Assembly: GCA_964342805.1 (NCBI GenBank)
Contig: CAYFHQ010000005.1
Coordinates: forward strand, 24,532 to 88,531
Source: CAYFHQ01 sp964342805
GTDB taxonomy: Bacteria > Bacillota > Clostridia > Peptostreptococcales > Acidaminobacteraceae
Direction: 5' to 3'
Length of the DNA: 64,000 nt
Shown here: in pieces, positions 32,785 to 40,959 of the stretch
Layout of the letters: every line of letters starts with the position of its first letter
How positions within the stretch are numbered: the first letter of the stretch is position 1
Position numbers and translations under genes: made by a program
The notes under the pieces: model-generated
Databases searched by the model: none
What the model was told of the DNA's origin: nothing
The model's input: only the letters and a program-made list of their open reading frames with translations

Positions 32785-33909
32785 CTACTTGTCCATGTCT
32801 CCATGGGCCACCACCTGGTTCCTGAAGGTGTCTTTGGCCCTGTACAAGGCCCTATCCGCTAGTTTTGACATGTCTACCAAGGAAGTCACCCCGTCGTTTA
32901 CTGAGCCACTGATCAAAAAGGACAAAGAGTATGGCGGTCATGGCCATGCCCAAAATAGCAATAAAGACGGCATTCCAAAGGGCCCTTTGGTAGGTTTCTC
33001 TCACGCTGGCCCTCTCCTCGCTTATCAGGAGGTCCACGTCGTCCAGGTGGACTCCGGTTGCCACTACCCAGTCATAGGGCTCATATAACTTGGCATAACT
33101 CAACTTATGGGAGATTCGGTCTGAACGGAGTTCTTTGAAATAGTACTCATAATATAGTTGACCCGACGCGTTAATTCCGTCCAGTTCTACCTGATAGGGT
33201 CGGTTGCCCTGGACGTCTTCCAGGTCTGTTGATAAGTAGGCCCCCTCAGTGCCGGGCAAACTGGGGTGGATACGGCGAATGGCATAGTCGTCCCCACCTT
33301 CGTAGTTTTGGATTTCATTGACCCATACATAACCGTCGTCTTGATAAACTTCATAATGGAGGCGGTAGGCAGTTCGTGCCTTGACCTGGTCGCCAATGGT
33401 TTGGCTGGTTACCCCAATGAGGATGACGTGCCCTAGGTAGTCTAGGGCTTGTTCACTTCAACAATGGAAACCAAGACACCGGAGTCCGGAAGGTCTAAGT
33501 CATAATTGAACCGGTCTGTGATTTTTCCACTTGCCTGGTCAAAAATGACGACGCCTATGTCAGCTTCATGGGCAGTCACTGTTTTGAGGTGGGCCTTGAT
33601 GTCTTCCAAAGACGCTTTGGCAGCCACATGGGCAAGGGCGTCCCTGTAGAGCGTGGCTACTGCGTCACCCTTTTCCTTGGCAATAAGGTCCCTCTCCACC
33701 TCAATATGCTGGATGGTATTGTCTACAATACTCTTGATATGGAGTTTTTTCATTCGAATGCTGCGATTGGCCAACTGCTCCACTTGAGCCTCCCCATTCA
33801 CGCGGATGACGCGTAAATAGACCGCTGAGAGGATCACAATCAGCAGGAGAGCAATGAGCAGGGTGCCCAGGTAATATCGTTGTCGTATACGGGTTTTGCG
33901 AATATCCAT
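32785..33909 (-). pseudogene. dCache-GGDEF diguanylate cyclase with most of the GGDEF domain deleted
   Basis: The start at 33909 (MDIRKTRIRQRYYLGTLLIA) follows AAAGGAGCC and gives a membrane helix and dCache sensor. Near 33445 the frame shifts; one extra G (AAGCCC to AAGGCCC) would join VEVNK to ALDYLGHVILIGVTSQTIGD. The sensor then continues to a second membrane helix (IAILGMAMTAILFVL). Directly after it, in another frame, comes SGSVNDGVTSLVDMSKLADR and ALYRAKDTFRNQVV, the C-terminal end of a GGDEF domain, ending at 32785. The catalytic GGDEF core, about 120 residues, is missing. It cannot make c-di-GMP. Confidence 0.8.
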
Positions 33910-34152
33910 GGCGGCTCCTTTTTCTGTCATGTCACACTTATACCCGGTGCTAGACCCCATTACCAATGAGAATTATCCTCTTTCATCGCATGAATGGACC
34001 CCCAGAGAGGTATATATGTCTAGGTGTTCGTACAAAGGAGGATGAAATTTGTCCCCTTCCTTTCACCATGAAAGCAAAAGAACCAAGCTGCTTCTCCATG
34101 GAAGTCACCTCGTCAGTATAATGAATACAGGAAGAATGAAATGAGGTGGACC

Positions 34153-34959
34153 ATGAAGAAGATTTTATTGTTGGGGGAGATCCCCGTGAACTGCTATATC
34201 ATTGAAGACCAGGGCAAGTGTTATATTGTTGATCCTGGCTATGAAAAAGACAAACTGGTGGACTTTGTCGGCTCACTGGGCCTAGAAGTGGTGGGTATCC
34301 TCCTGACCCATGGCCACATTGACCATATCGGGGCCCTCCATGCCTATGACGTCCCCATTTACATGCACAAGGACGAGTTCGGCATTTTTATGAACAACCA
34401 TAACAATGGCTTTGCCTACTACGGTAAGACCCACCCCTATGAGGTGGCTGATTTGAACCTGGTTCTCATGGATGAGGACACAGAGATCCTGCTCAATGAC
34501 CGGGCTATTGAAGTGATTCACACACCTGGTCACACCAAGGGCTGTGTCTGCTTCAAGTGGGGGGACGACCTTTATACTGGCGACACCCTCTTTAAGGGGT
34601 CTGTGGGACGTTGGGACTTTCCAACCGGCAAACAAAAAGTCCTCCGTCACTCCATCTTGGACCTGGTTGACCGCTTTGGGGACTCCGTGCGAATCCATCC
34701 AGCCCACGGAGAGTCCTCCACCATTGGTGAGGAAAAACGGTCCAACTCCTACATTCAGTTTTGGTCTATCTCTGGTGGCCTGATCCCACCGGAATCCCCA
34801 CAAGAAGGGGCCTTTTTAGAGGCCAAGGAGGCCATTGACCAGGAAGACTTCCAGCAAGGCCTGGACCAACTCATGGCCCTTGAGCAGGCTGGCTACCGCC
34901 ACCCCATGTTACCCATGTATGCCTCTTATGCTCGGACCATGATTCAAGAAAAACAGTAA
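34153..34959 (+). CDS. MBL-fold metallo-hydrolase (glyoxalase II-like) with C-terminal extension
   Basis: The start at 34153 (MKKILLLGEIPVNCYIIED) is preferred over an ATG 12 bp upstream because GAGGTGG lies between them. The metal motif THGHIDHIG (about 54-62), the second His in HTPGHTKGCVCF (about 124-135), the Asp in LYTGDTLFKGSVGRWDFP and the last His in IHPAHGESSTI all match glyoxalase II-like enzymes that hydrolyse thioesters such as lactoylglutathione analogues. The final 70 residues (EGAFLEAKEAIDQEDFQQGL) form a helical tail not found in basic MBL enzymes. A TATAAT lies about 30 bp upstream. Confidence 0.88.
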   Translation: MKKILLLGEIPVNCYIIEDQGKCYIVDPGYEKDKLVDFVGSLGLEVVGILLTHGHIDHIGALHAYDVPIYMHKDEFGIFMNNHNNGFAYYGKTHPYEVADLNLVLMDEDTEILLNDRAIEVIHTPGHTKGCVCFKWGDDLYTGDTLFKGSVGRWDFPTGKQKVLRHSILDLVDRFGDSVRIHPAHGESSTIGEEKRSNSYIQFWSISGGLIPPESPQEGAFLEAKEAIDQEDFQQGLDQLMALEQAGYRHPMLPMYASYARTMIQEKQ

Positions 34960-34966
34960 AACACAC

Positions 34967-35034
34967 AAAAGGACAAGACACGGTTTCAAGTGGCCATATA
35001 GGCCTTGAAAGGGTGCTTGTCCTTTTCTTTTTTT
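34967..35034 (+). terminator. Intrinsic terminator with nested stem
   Basis: AAAAGGACAAG pairs with CTTGTCCTTTT; inside, TTTCAAG and GGCC pair with GGCC and CTTGAAA. T run follows. The rest of the gap to 35221 is AT-rich leader with imperfect GCGCA repeats and nothing firm. Confidence 0.8.
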
Positions 35035-35221
35035 GCGCATTTTCATGTATCCTGTGTGAATTTGAGCAGGTTCTCGGATGTGTGTAAATACCTGCAAATC
35101 CATTGACCTGGTCCAGGACTTGGTTTTATACTACAATCATAATATTTGAGCAAGTGCGCATCTTTGAATATATGTCCAAATTTACGATTTGCGTACTTGA
35201 TCCTAGCAAAGGAGTAGACCC

Positions 35222-35800
35222 ATGAAAACAACCATTATTCTTGCCCACCCTTGGCATGGAAGTTTTAATAAGGCCATTCTGGACACCACTCTGGCCCAGT
35301 TAAAAAAGCGCAATAAGGCCTATCAGGTCATTGACCTAAATATGGACAACTTTGACCCAGTATTGGGAGAAGGAGACCTAGCCCTATTTTCCAAGGGGCA
35401 ATACAAGGACCCCCAAGTGGGCGCCTACCAAAACATGCTCAAGGAGTCAGACGAAGTGGTCTTTATCTTCCCCATTTGGTGGTTTGACGCACCCGCCATT
35501 CTTAAGGGATTTTTAGACAAGGTCATGCTAAAAGACTTTGCCTACACAGAGGCCTCCACTGGTCTTAAAGGACTGCTAACCCATGTCCAGCGGACCACGG
35601 TCATTACAACGTCCGAAGTGCCTACTTGGTACTTGAAGTTCTTGTCTGGTAACCCCATTCAGGCTACCTTTATACGTCGGACCTTACATGGTATTGGCCT
35701 CAAGAACGCCAAATGGATCAACAGCGACTACACCTCCACTGGTAAGGCGAGCAAGCGGAAGCGATTTTTGGATCGAATTTCAGCGCGGTTTGCTGTGTAG
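35222..35800 (+). CDS. Flavodoxin-fold NAD(P)H-dependent oxidoreductase (NQO/MdaB-like)
   Basis: The 192-residue protein begins TTIILAHPWHGSFNKAIL, the FMN-phosphate loop of the NQO1/MdaB/KefF group, and contains the signature EVVFIFPIWWFDAPAILKGF followed by LDKVM (about 79-103). TVITTSEVPTWYLKF and FIRRTLHGIGLKNAKW are also typical. These flavoproteins reduce quinones by two electrons. AAAGGAG precedes the ATG. It is a single-gene unit with its own terminator. Confidence 0.88.
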   Translation: MKTTIILAHPWHGSFNKAILDTTLAQLKKRNKAYQVIDLNMDNFDPVLGEGDLALFSKGQYKDPQVGAYQNMLKESDEVVFIFPIWWFDAPAILKGFLDKVMLKDFAYTEASTGLKGLLTHVQRTTVITTSEVPTWYLKFLSGNPIQATFIRRTLHGIGLKNAKWINSDYTSTGKASKRKRFLDRISARFAV

Positions 35801-35853
35801 AAACAGCCTCGTAAGATAAAAGCCTCGCATAGCTGGGAACCAAATAGAAAATC

Positions 35854-35885
35854 AAAGCCCTTCGCTATGAAAAGCGAAGGGCTTT
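35854..35885 (+). terminator. Intrinsic terminator
   Basis: AAAGCCCTTCGCT pairs with AGCGAAGGGCTTT around a short loop. Confidence 0.85.
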
Positions 35886-35928
35886 ACTCTGTGATCATAA
35901 GGGAGTCATGTTTGACTTCTTTACTGGC

Positions 35929-36093
35929 TTAGAATCCAAGTACAATACCACCCACATTGGCGTAATTAGAACTCAGTCCCCGGGTTGGCACCACTAGGAC
36001 CTCTGCAAAATCATAGGTCTTGCGTATGGTTTCCGCAAGAAGGTTGGCCCGGTCCTAAGCCATGCAGTGGGAGATCACCAAACGTCTGTTTTG
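35929..36093 (-). pseudogene. DegV family 3'-end relic
   Basis: Just past the stop of the neighbouring GNAT gene, the minus strand reads RRLVISHCMA, a TAG, then DRANLLAETIRKTYDFAEVL, and VVPTRGLSSNYANVGGIVLG to a natural stop at 35929. This is the last 50 residues of a DegV fatty-acid-binding (FakB-type) protein, whose family end reads LSS(T/F)YA(N/D)xGGI. The upstream three quarters are gone and one amber codon interrupts the remnant. Confidence 0.7.
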
Positions 36094-36103
36094 AATGAAT
36101 GGC

Positions 36104-36640
36104 TTACTTACCTTCACCCATAACCCCTGCATAACCCTCCGCTGTAATCTTATACAGGAGGTTGTCCACCTTGGTCTCCTCATTATGCCACTCACCCACA
36201 AAAGTCATGCCGTACTTCTTCATAAAACCACCACTCCGTGGATTAAAGTCAAAGTGGTTGGCGTAAACTTCTTTCAGACCCTTATCAGCAAAAGCATGGC
36301 CGAAGACCAAGTCACAGGCCATTTTCATGATCCCCTTGCCCCAGTAGTCAGGATGTAACACAAAGCCAATGGCGTACACATCCCCCTGGGTAATGGGGTA
36401 GCTTTCTTTGTGAAGGCCCACCGTCCCGATCAGCTTCTGGTCTGCCTTGTGGTACAGGGCCCAGACTTCGCCGCCAGCCTGCATCATTTTTAAGATACGC
36501 TCCGTCTCCCCAAGGTCTTTATGGGGCTCCCATCCAGCTCTCGGCCCCACGCGGTCGTCCTTGGCATAGGCATACATGTCTGGGGCGTCTTCTATGGTCA
36601 AGTCCCGTAGAATAATGTGTTCGTTTTCTAGTCTCTTCAT
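36104..36640 (-). CDS. GNAT family N-acetyltransferase (RimJ/RimL-like)
   Basis: The 178-residue protein begins MKRLENEHIILRDLTIEDAP, the RimL-type opening, with GPRAGWEPHKDLGETERIL in the N-terminal half and acetyl-CoA loop FVLHPDYWGKGIMKMACDLV (about 92-111), then FDFNPRSGGFMKKYGMTFVG. These enzymes acetylate protein N-termini, antibiotics or metabolites; the substrate here is not known. GGAGACGAAAT precedes the ATG. Confidence 0.9.
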   Translation of the reverse strand: MKRLENEHIILRDLTIEDAPDMYAYAKDDRVGPRAGWEPHKDLGETERILKMMQAGGEVWALYHKADQKLIGTVGLHKESYPITQGDVYAIGFVLHPDYWGKGIMKMACDLVFGHAFADKGLKEVYANHFDFNPRSGGFMKKYGMTFVGEWHNEETKVDNLLYKITAEGYAGVMGEGK

Positions 36641-36775
36641 ATTTCGTCTCCTGTTGTCAGTATCTGGTCCACTTGCCTATTATTCTTTGTTCAGGGGCAA
36701 AATCCTTCAAAAACAAGGAATATCACCCTTCATGGACATGGAAATCGTCCTGGAGAAAGCAGAGCCTCCTTAACA

Positions 36776-36815
36776 AAATAGCAAAGCCTCCCACTCATAA
36801 AGAGGAGGAGGCTAA
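36776..36815 (-). terminator. Intrinsic terminator of the XRE membrane regulator gene
   Basis: Minus-strand AGCCTCC pairs with GGAGGCT, followed by TTGCTATTTT, past the stop at 36881. Confidence 0.65.
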
Positions 36816-36880
36816 GGGTTGCCAAATAGCCAAGTTCACTTTGATTGAGGCCATTATGAAGATCTGAATTTGGTTGCTTC

Positions 36881-37855
36881 TTAGTCATTGGAAGCAAAAC
36901 TCGCCCAACCGGCCAGGGCACCAAAACCTACGCAGGCCACAGGCCAAAGAATCCACGTGGTTCCCCATGCATGGGTCCATAGGCTCCAGCCAATGTAAAC
37001 CGCCACAACGATTGGCCAGTAGACCACGGCAATTCGACCGATCTTTCGGTTCTGGACTTGGCGTCTAGGTGAAAAATCACCCTCGCTAATGACCCGGTTA
37101 ATGGCATTTTTCTCCATGACCACGGGAACCATATAGAAAACAGCTGCCCCTATGATGAGGAAAATGGCCATAACCATAAAGAGCTGGACCATGGGTGAAA
37201 AACCATAAATAGCGGAAACCAGCAGGGGTACCACTGACAGGATAATCATAGTCACGCTGACAGATACCCGTTGAGAATACAAGGGCCGAAGGGCCTTGGC
37301 TCTTTCCTTAAAGGCGCCACGTACACCATAGGAGAGTTCAAAGTTGCCACCGTCAATGGTTTCTTGGTCTTCATTATACTGGTTGGTGCGGATAAAGAAA
37401 CTCACTGCAAGGGCAATACCCCCCAGAATACCAACCAGGCCTAAAAATGTCGCAGTATCTTCTGTTAGGCCCAAGTGGCCTTCACCTGCCAGACCCAGCA
37501 AGAAAAACAGGGGTGCGAATGAGTACATGAGGATCAATACACCCCAAGAAGTCAATCTTGCCGCCGTTTGCTTGGCTTCAACATATGCGCTGGCTTCTTC
37601 TAAGGTAACCGTTACCACACCGGGTTCGCTATCCACTTGGCCACCTTCTGGTTCCTCGATTTCCTCGATCACCAGGTAGTCTGTGGAAACCCCAAAGATC
37701 TCTGCCAATAAGATGATCTTGTTTAAGTCAGGAATACTGCTGGCACTTTCCCACTTGGAAACCGACTGTCTGGAAACATTCATCCGTTCAGCTAATTCTT
37801 CCTGAGACCAGCCAAGCTCCTTTCTTAATTTCGAAATTTTGTCTGCTAATATCAT
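36881..37855 (-). CDS. XRE family regulator fused to a membrane domain
   Basis: The start at 37855 (MILADKISKLRKELGWSQEE) follows AAAGGATAG. Residues 4-58 are an XRE helix-turn-helix (LAERMNVSRQSVSKWESAS). A linker rich in Glu follows, then six hydrophobic helices in pairs (LILMYSFAPLFFLLGLAG, GLVGILGGIALAVSFFI, VSVTMIILSVVPLLVSAIYG, MVMAIFLIIGAAVFYMV, IAVVYWPIVVAVYIGW, WILWPVACVGFGALAGW). Such membrane-anchored XRE proteins are common in Bacillota and probably sense the envelope. Its own promoter carries dyads that look like an autoregulatory operator, and the same element occurs ahead of a serine hydrolase at 61640. Confidence 0.85.
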   Translation of the reverse strand: MILADKISKLRKELGWSQEELAERMNVSRQSVSKWESASSIPDLNKIILLAEIFGVSTDYLVIEEIEEPEGGQVDSEPGVVTVTLEEASAYVEAKQTAARLTSWGVLILMYSFAPLFFLLGLAGEGHLGLTEDTATFLGLVGILGGIALAVSFFIRTNQYNEDQETIDGGNFELSYGVRGAFKERAKALRPLYSQRVSVSVTMIILSVVPLLVSAIYGFSPMVQLFMVMAIFLIIGAAVFYMVPVVMEKNAINRVISEGDFSPRRQVQNRKIGRIAVVYWPIVVAVYIGWSLWTHAWGTTWILWPVACVGFGALAGWASFASND

Positions 37856-37923
37856 TCCTACTATCCTTTCCATCTGTGTTGTGATTTGTCTTGTCCTGAG
37901 TCTATCAACACAGCGGGTTGCAC

Positions 37924-37963
37924 ACTATATACCCGGCTTGGAAATTTGTCAACCAGTGGTTGC
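37924..37963 (-). promoter_or_regulatory. Promoter and probable operator of the XRE regulator gene
   Basis: Minus-strand TTGACA (37952-37947), 17 bp, TATAGT (37929-37924). The dyad CAACCAGTGGTTG overlaps the -35. A second similar dyad (CAACACAGCGGGTTGC, 37906-37921) lies over the start site. The 28 bp at 37936-37963 recur at 61713-61740 with two mismatches. Confidence 0.65.
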
Positions 37964-38007
37964 ATATGTGTTTTTGCAAGGCATACAACCATTTAGCCTC
38001 CAAGAAA

Positions 38008-38041
38008 AAAACCTTGAAATTCTATTGATTTTCAAGGTTTA
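38008..38041 (-). terminator. Intrinsic terminator of the TfoX-like gene
   Basis: AACCTTGAAA pairs with TTTCAAGGTT; A/T runs on both sides. Confidence 0.75.
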
Positions 38042-38059
38042 AAGTCCGATCCACCCTAA

Positions 38060-38365
38060 CTACTTGCCCCTCACATAAGCCAGGGACTCCTCCGTCAACC
38101 CAATCCAGGTCTCCTTTTTGTCCGCTGGAATAAGGACCCGGTCCTTCATGGGCTTGCCTGTTCCCGGGTCATGGGGTAGGGCTTGACCAGAGGCAATCAA
38201 CTCTTGCACCCGGTCTGGAGAAAACTTGAGGGTCAAGTCTCCCTTATAGAACATGGCAAACATTTTGCCATTGTATTTTATTCCTTGGGCACCCTTGCCG
38301 GCGTTGACCACGGCGTCTTCAACTTCCTCAAAATAGGCTTTGACTTCTACGTACACGTCACTCAT
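38060..38365 (-). CDS. TfoX N-terminal domain-like protein
   Basis: The 101-residue protein has the TfoX_N pattern: GIKYNGKMFAMFYKGDLTLK, then FSPDRVQELIASGQALPHDP and GKPMKDRVLIP, ending in TEESLAYVRGK. Stand-alone TfoX_N proteins occur widely in Bacillota and actinobacteria, with no proven role; in gamma-proteobacteria TfoX/Sxy promotes competence. GAAGGAGGATT precedes the ATG. Confidence 0.85.
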   Translation of the reverse strand: MSDVYVEVKAYFEEVEDAVVNAGKGAQGIKYNGKMFAMFYKGDLTLKFSPDRVQELIASGQALPHDPGTGKPMKDRVLIPADKKETWIGLTEESLAYVRGK

Positions 38366-38516
38366 ATAATCCTCCTTCTACAAAGAGTCGACTACCTTCT
38401 TCAGGACCATTAGTTCATCCTATCTCTACTAAAGTAAATTCAACAAGGGCAAAAGGATATCCTATCCTCCTGGTGAATAACATAAGCAACCCACTCTAAA
38501 TTAGAAAGGACAAACC

Positions 38517-39209
38517 ATGAAAAGAATCGGCATTCTAGGCGGCATGAGCTGGGAATCCTCCCAGGAATACTATCGGGTCATGAATCAGACCGTGAAAGAC
38601 CGCCTGGGTCAAACCCATTCGGCCAACTGCCTCCTCTATTCCTTTGACTTCCACCAAGTCGAGCAACTGCAACACCTGGGCAAATGGGACGACCTGACCA
38701 AGCTCATGGTGGAAGAAGCCAAAAACCTAAAAAAGGCAGGGGCTGACTTCATTGTCATCGCCACCAACACCATGCACCTCATGGCCCCAGCTATAGAAAA
38801 GGAAACAGGCCTCAAGGTCCTTCATATCGCTGAAGCAACTGGACAAGACATACTTCAGAGGGACTTGTCCAAAGTCTTGCTCCTTGGAACCAAATTCACC
38901 ATGGAAGGAACCTTTTACCGGCAAACCCTTGAAGCCATGGGCATTGAGGTCATGATCCCAGACCCCACCGACCGCCAGGTGGTCCACGACGTCATTTACA
39001 ATGAATTAATCCTTGGCACCTTGGACGAACGAAGCAAACAAGCCTACATAGACATTATCGAAAAGGCTGCCCGTCAAGGGGCCCAAGGGGTCGTCCTGGG
39101 CTGTACAGAAATCCCCTTGCTCATTCAAGGGGGTGACGTGTCCATAGAGGTCCTCGACACCACACAAATTCACTCTGTAGCGGCTGTCGCCTATGCCCTA
39201 GAAAAATAG
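38517..39209 (+). CDS. Aspartate/glutamate racemase family protein (YgeA/RacX-like)
   Basis: The 230-residue protein starts MKRIGILGGMSWESSQEYYR, the family opening, followed by NCLLYSFDF. The first active-site segment reads VIATNTMH (about 80-87) and the second GVVLGCTEIPLLI (about 191-203). The first site has Thr rather than Cys at the catalytic position, as reported for the L-specific Asp/Glu racemase of E. coli, while the second Cys is kept. This suggests restricted stereochemistry rather than loss of function. AGAAAGGAC precedes the ATG. Confidence 0.88.
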   Translation: MKRIGILGGMSWESSQEYYRVMNQTVKDRLGQTHSANCLLYSFDFHQVEQLQHLGKWDDLTKLMVEEAKNLKKAGADFIVIATNTMHLMAPAIEKETGLKVLHIAEATGQDILQRDLSKVLLLGTKFTMEGTFYRQTLEAMGIEVMIPDPTDRQVVHDVIYNELILGTLDERSKQAYIDIIEKAARQGAQGVVLGCTEIPLLIQGGDVSIEVLDTTQIHSVAAVAYALEK

Positions 39210-39214
39210 GAAAG

Positions 39215-39257
39215 GAAAAACCAGCCTAAGCTGATGCGCATCGGCCTAGGCTGGTTT
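39215..39257. terminator. Bidirectional intrinsic terminator
   Basis: AACCAGCCTA(AG) pairs with (CC)TAGGCTGGTT around an inner GATGCGCATC stem, between convergent racemase and aldehyde dehydrogenase genes. Confidence 0.8.
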
Positions 39258-39262
39258 ACTCC

Positions 39263-40711
39263 TCACCCTCTTACGCCAACTTGACGGCGAAGGACATTCC
39301 TCATCCAATCTCGGTTATAGGGTGGGACAAAAAGGGCTGTAAATCGGCCCATGAGTCCCTGCTCAAAGACGGCCTTGGGGTTGGTAAAGGCCTCGTAGCC
39401 GACCTTGCCCCCCTTGTAGCGGCCCATCCCGCTGTAGCCCACGCCACCAAAGCCCATTTCATCGGCATTGGCGTGCATGAGGAGGTCATTTACAGTGACC
39501 CCTCCGCTGGAAGTATGGTTGATGACCTTTTGAATGTCTTTTTGATTCTTTCCAAATATATAGAGGGCCAGGGCCTTTTCCCTACTATTGATTTCCGCTA
39601 TGGCTTCGTCCACCTTTGAATAGGTAAAGACCGTTAGGACAGGACCAAAGATCTCCTCCCTGGCAACCTGGAGGTGACGGTCGGGGTTAATAAAAATGGT
39701 TAGAGGGATTTTGCGACTCACTGGGTCAGGTACCGGCTCGTTTCTGGGGTTAACTTGGATCATTTTTGTTCCTGCCTCTTTGGCCTCGTCAATGTAGCCC
39801 ACGATCCGGCTGTATTCTCTTTCATTGATAATGGATGTGAAGTGGTCATTGTCAATGATATGGGTTAGCTTTTCCCTGCTCATGGTCACTGCTGCCTCTA
39901 AGAATGCCTGGAGGTTGGACTCATGGACAAGGGCATAGTCTCCAGATATACATACTTGACCCCCATTAATCTGGCGGGTGAGGGTAATTTTTCTGGCAGC
40001 GTCTTCAATATCTGCGTCGGGTAATACCACACAGGGGGACTTGCCCCCTAGTTCTAGGATCACCGGGGTTAGGTTCCTTGCAGCCGCACCCAGAATGTGT
40101 TTGCCCACTTCTGACCCACCCGTGAAGAAAAACTTGTCCCAGTTGAGGCTAGAGAAGAGTTTTGACGTTTCTAACCCTCCGTTCACAACAGCCAACTCCT
40201 CTTCCCTGAAGTATTTTTTGACCAATTCTTCTAGCAGGTCTCCTATGGCAGGTGTGCTCTCTGACATTTTGATCATGACCCGGTTGCCGCCAGCTATGGC
40301 TTCAATGGCGGGATCAAAGGCCAGGCTAAAGGGAGAGTTGAAGGGAGACATGATCCCAACCACGCCCAGGGGTTCATGGACAATATACTGACGTTGTCCA
40401 AAAATCGACTGAAGACCTGACGACTTACCTTCCTTTCTCATCCACCCCTTTAAACTCTTTTTCACTTTGATAACATGTTCTAGGACAGGATAGAAATCTG
40501 CTGTGAAAATCCAGTCACTGCTTCGGGTCCCAAAGTCCTTTTGTAGGGCTCGTGTGATTTCGTCCATATGGTTGCGCGTCATGGTCTCAATACGGTTTAG
40601 TAAGTCGATCCGGTCCTCGAAACTTAAGGGTTTAGCCGGTGAATAAAACTGCTTTTGCTTGTCAAATATCCTTTTGATATCCTCATGGTTTCTTTCAACT
40701 GATAACATCAT
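39263..40711 (-). CDS. Aldehyde dehydrogenase, coniferyl aldehyde dehydrogenase-like (class 3)
   Basis: The 482-residue protein has the class 3 ALDH fold: PLGVVGIMSPFNSPFSLAFD, FFFTGGSEVGKHILGAAARN, catalytic general base Glu in VILELGGKSPCVVL (about 213) and nucleophile Cys in NGGQVCISGDYALVHE (about 248). The C-terminal SSGGVTVNDLLMHANADEMG is typical of coniferyl aldehyde and fatty aldehyde dehydrogenases. It oxidises hydrophobic aldehydes to acids with NAD(P). It is divergent from an AraC regulator, with direct repeats between the two, suggesting that AraC protein activates it in response to an aldehyde or its precursor. Confidence 0.92.
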   Translation of the reverse strand: MMLSVERNHEDIKRIFDKQKQFYSPAKPLSFEDRIDLLNRIETMTRNHMDEITRALQKDFGTRSSDWIFTADFYPVLEHVIKVKKSLKGWMRKEGKSSGLQSIFGQRQYIVHEPLGVVGIMSPFNSPFSLAFDPAIEAIAGGNRVMIKMSESTPAIGDLLEELVKKYFREEELAVVNGGLETSKLFSSLNWDKFFFTGGSEVGKHILGAAARNLTPVILELGGKSPCVVLPDADIEDAARKITLTRQINGGQVCISGDYALVHESNLQAFLEAAVTMSREKLTHIIDNDHFTSIINEREYSRIVGYIDEAKEAGTKMIQVNPRNEPVPDPVSRKIPLTIFINPDRHLQVAREEIFGPVLTVFTYSKVDEAIAEINSREKALALYIFGKNQKDIQKVINHTSSGGVTVNDLLMHANADEMGFGGVGYSGMGRYKGGKVGYEAFTNPKAVFEQGLMGRFTALFVPPYNRDWMRNVLRRQVGVRG

Positions 40712-40802
40712 CCTTACTCCTTTTCTCTGCTGGGGGCTAGTTGAACCGCTTCTTTATGCCTTAACTATAAGGCCTCCAACCCCCACCAGACCATGTACGG
40801 AT

Positions 40803-40869
40803 TACTGGTGATCCAGTACAAAATACTGGTGATCTATTTTTATCAGGGATCTATTCAGAAAGACCAGTA
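40803..40869. promoter_or_regulatory. AraC-type direct repeats between the aldehyde dehydrogenase and araC genes
   Basis: TACTGGTGATC occurs at 40803-40813 and again at 40824-40834, a 21-bp period (two helical turns). An inverted half, ACCAGTA, lies at 40863-40869. Half-sites spaced by two turns fit an AraC-family dimer. Confidence 0.65.
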
Positions 40870-40959
40870 ATGGCTACCTTTTGAATATGATGCTCACAGG
40901 CTATCATGGGGATAAAGACCCCTATATCACATGATATACTCATATTGGAGGAGGGTATT

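Noticed and set aside
34141..34152. ATG at 34141 as the start of the MBL hydrolase.
   Set aside because: The GAGGTGG ribosome binding site lies downstream of it and serves the ATG at 34153.
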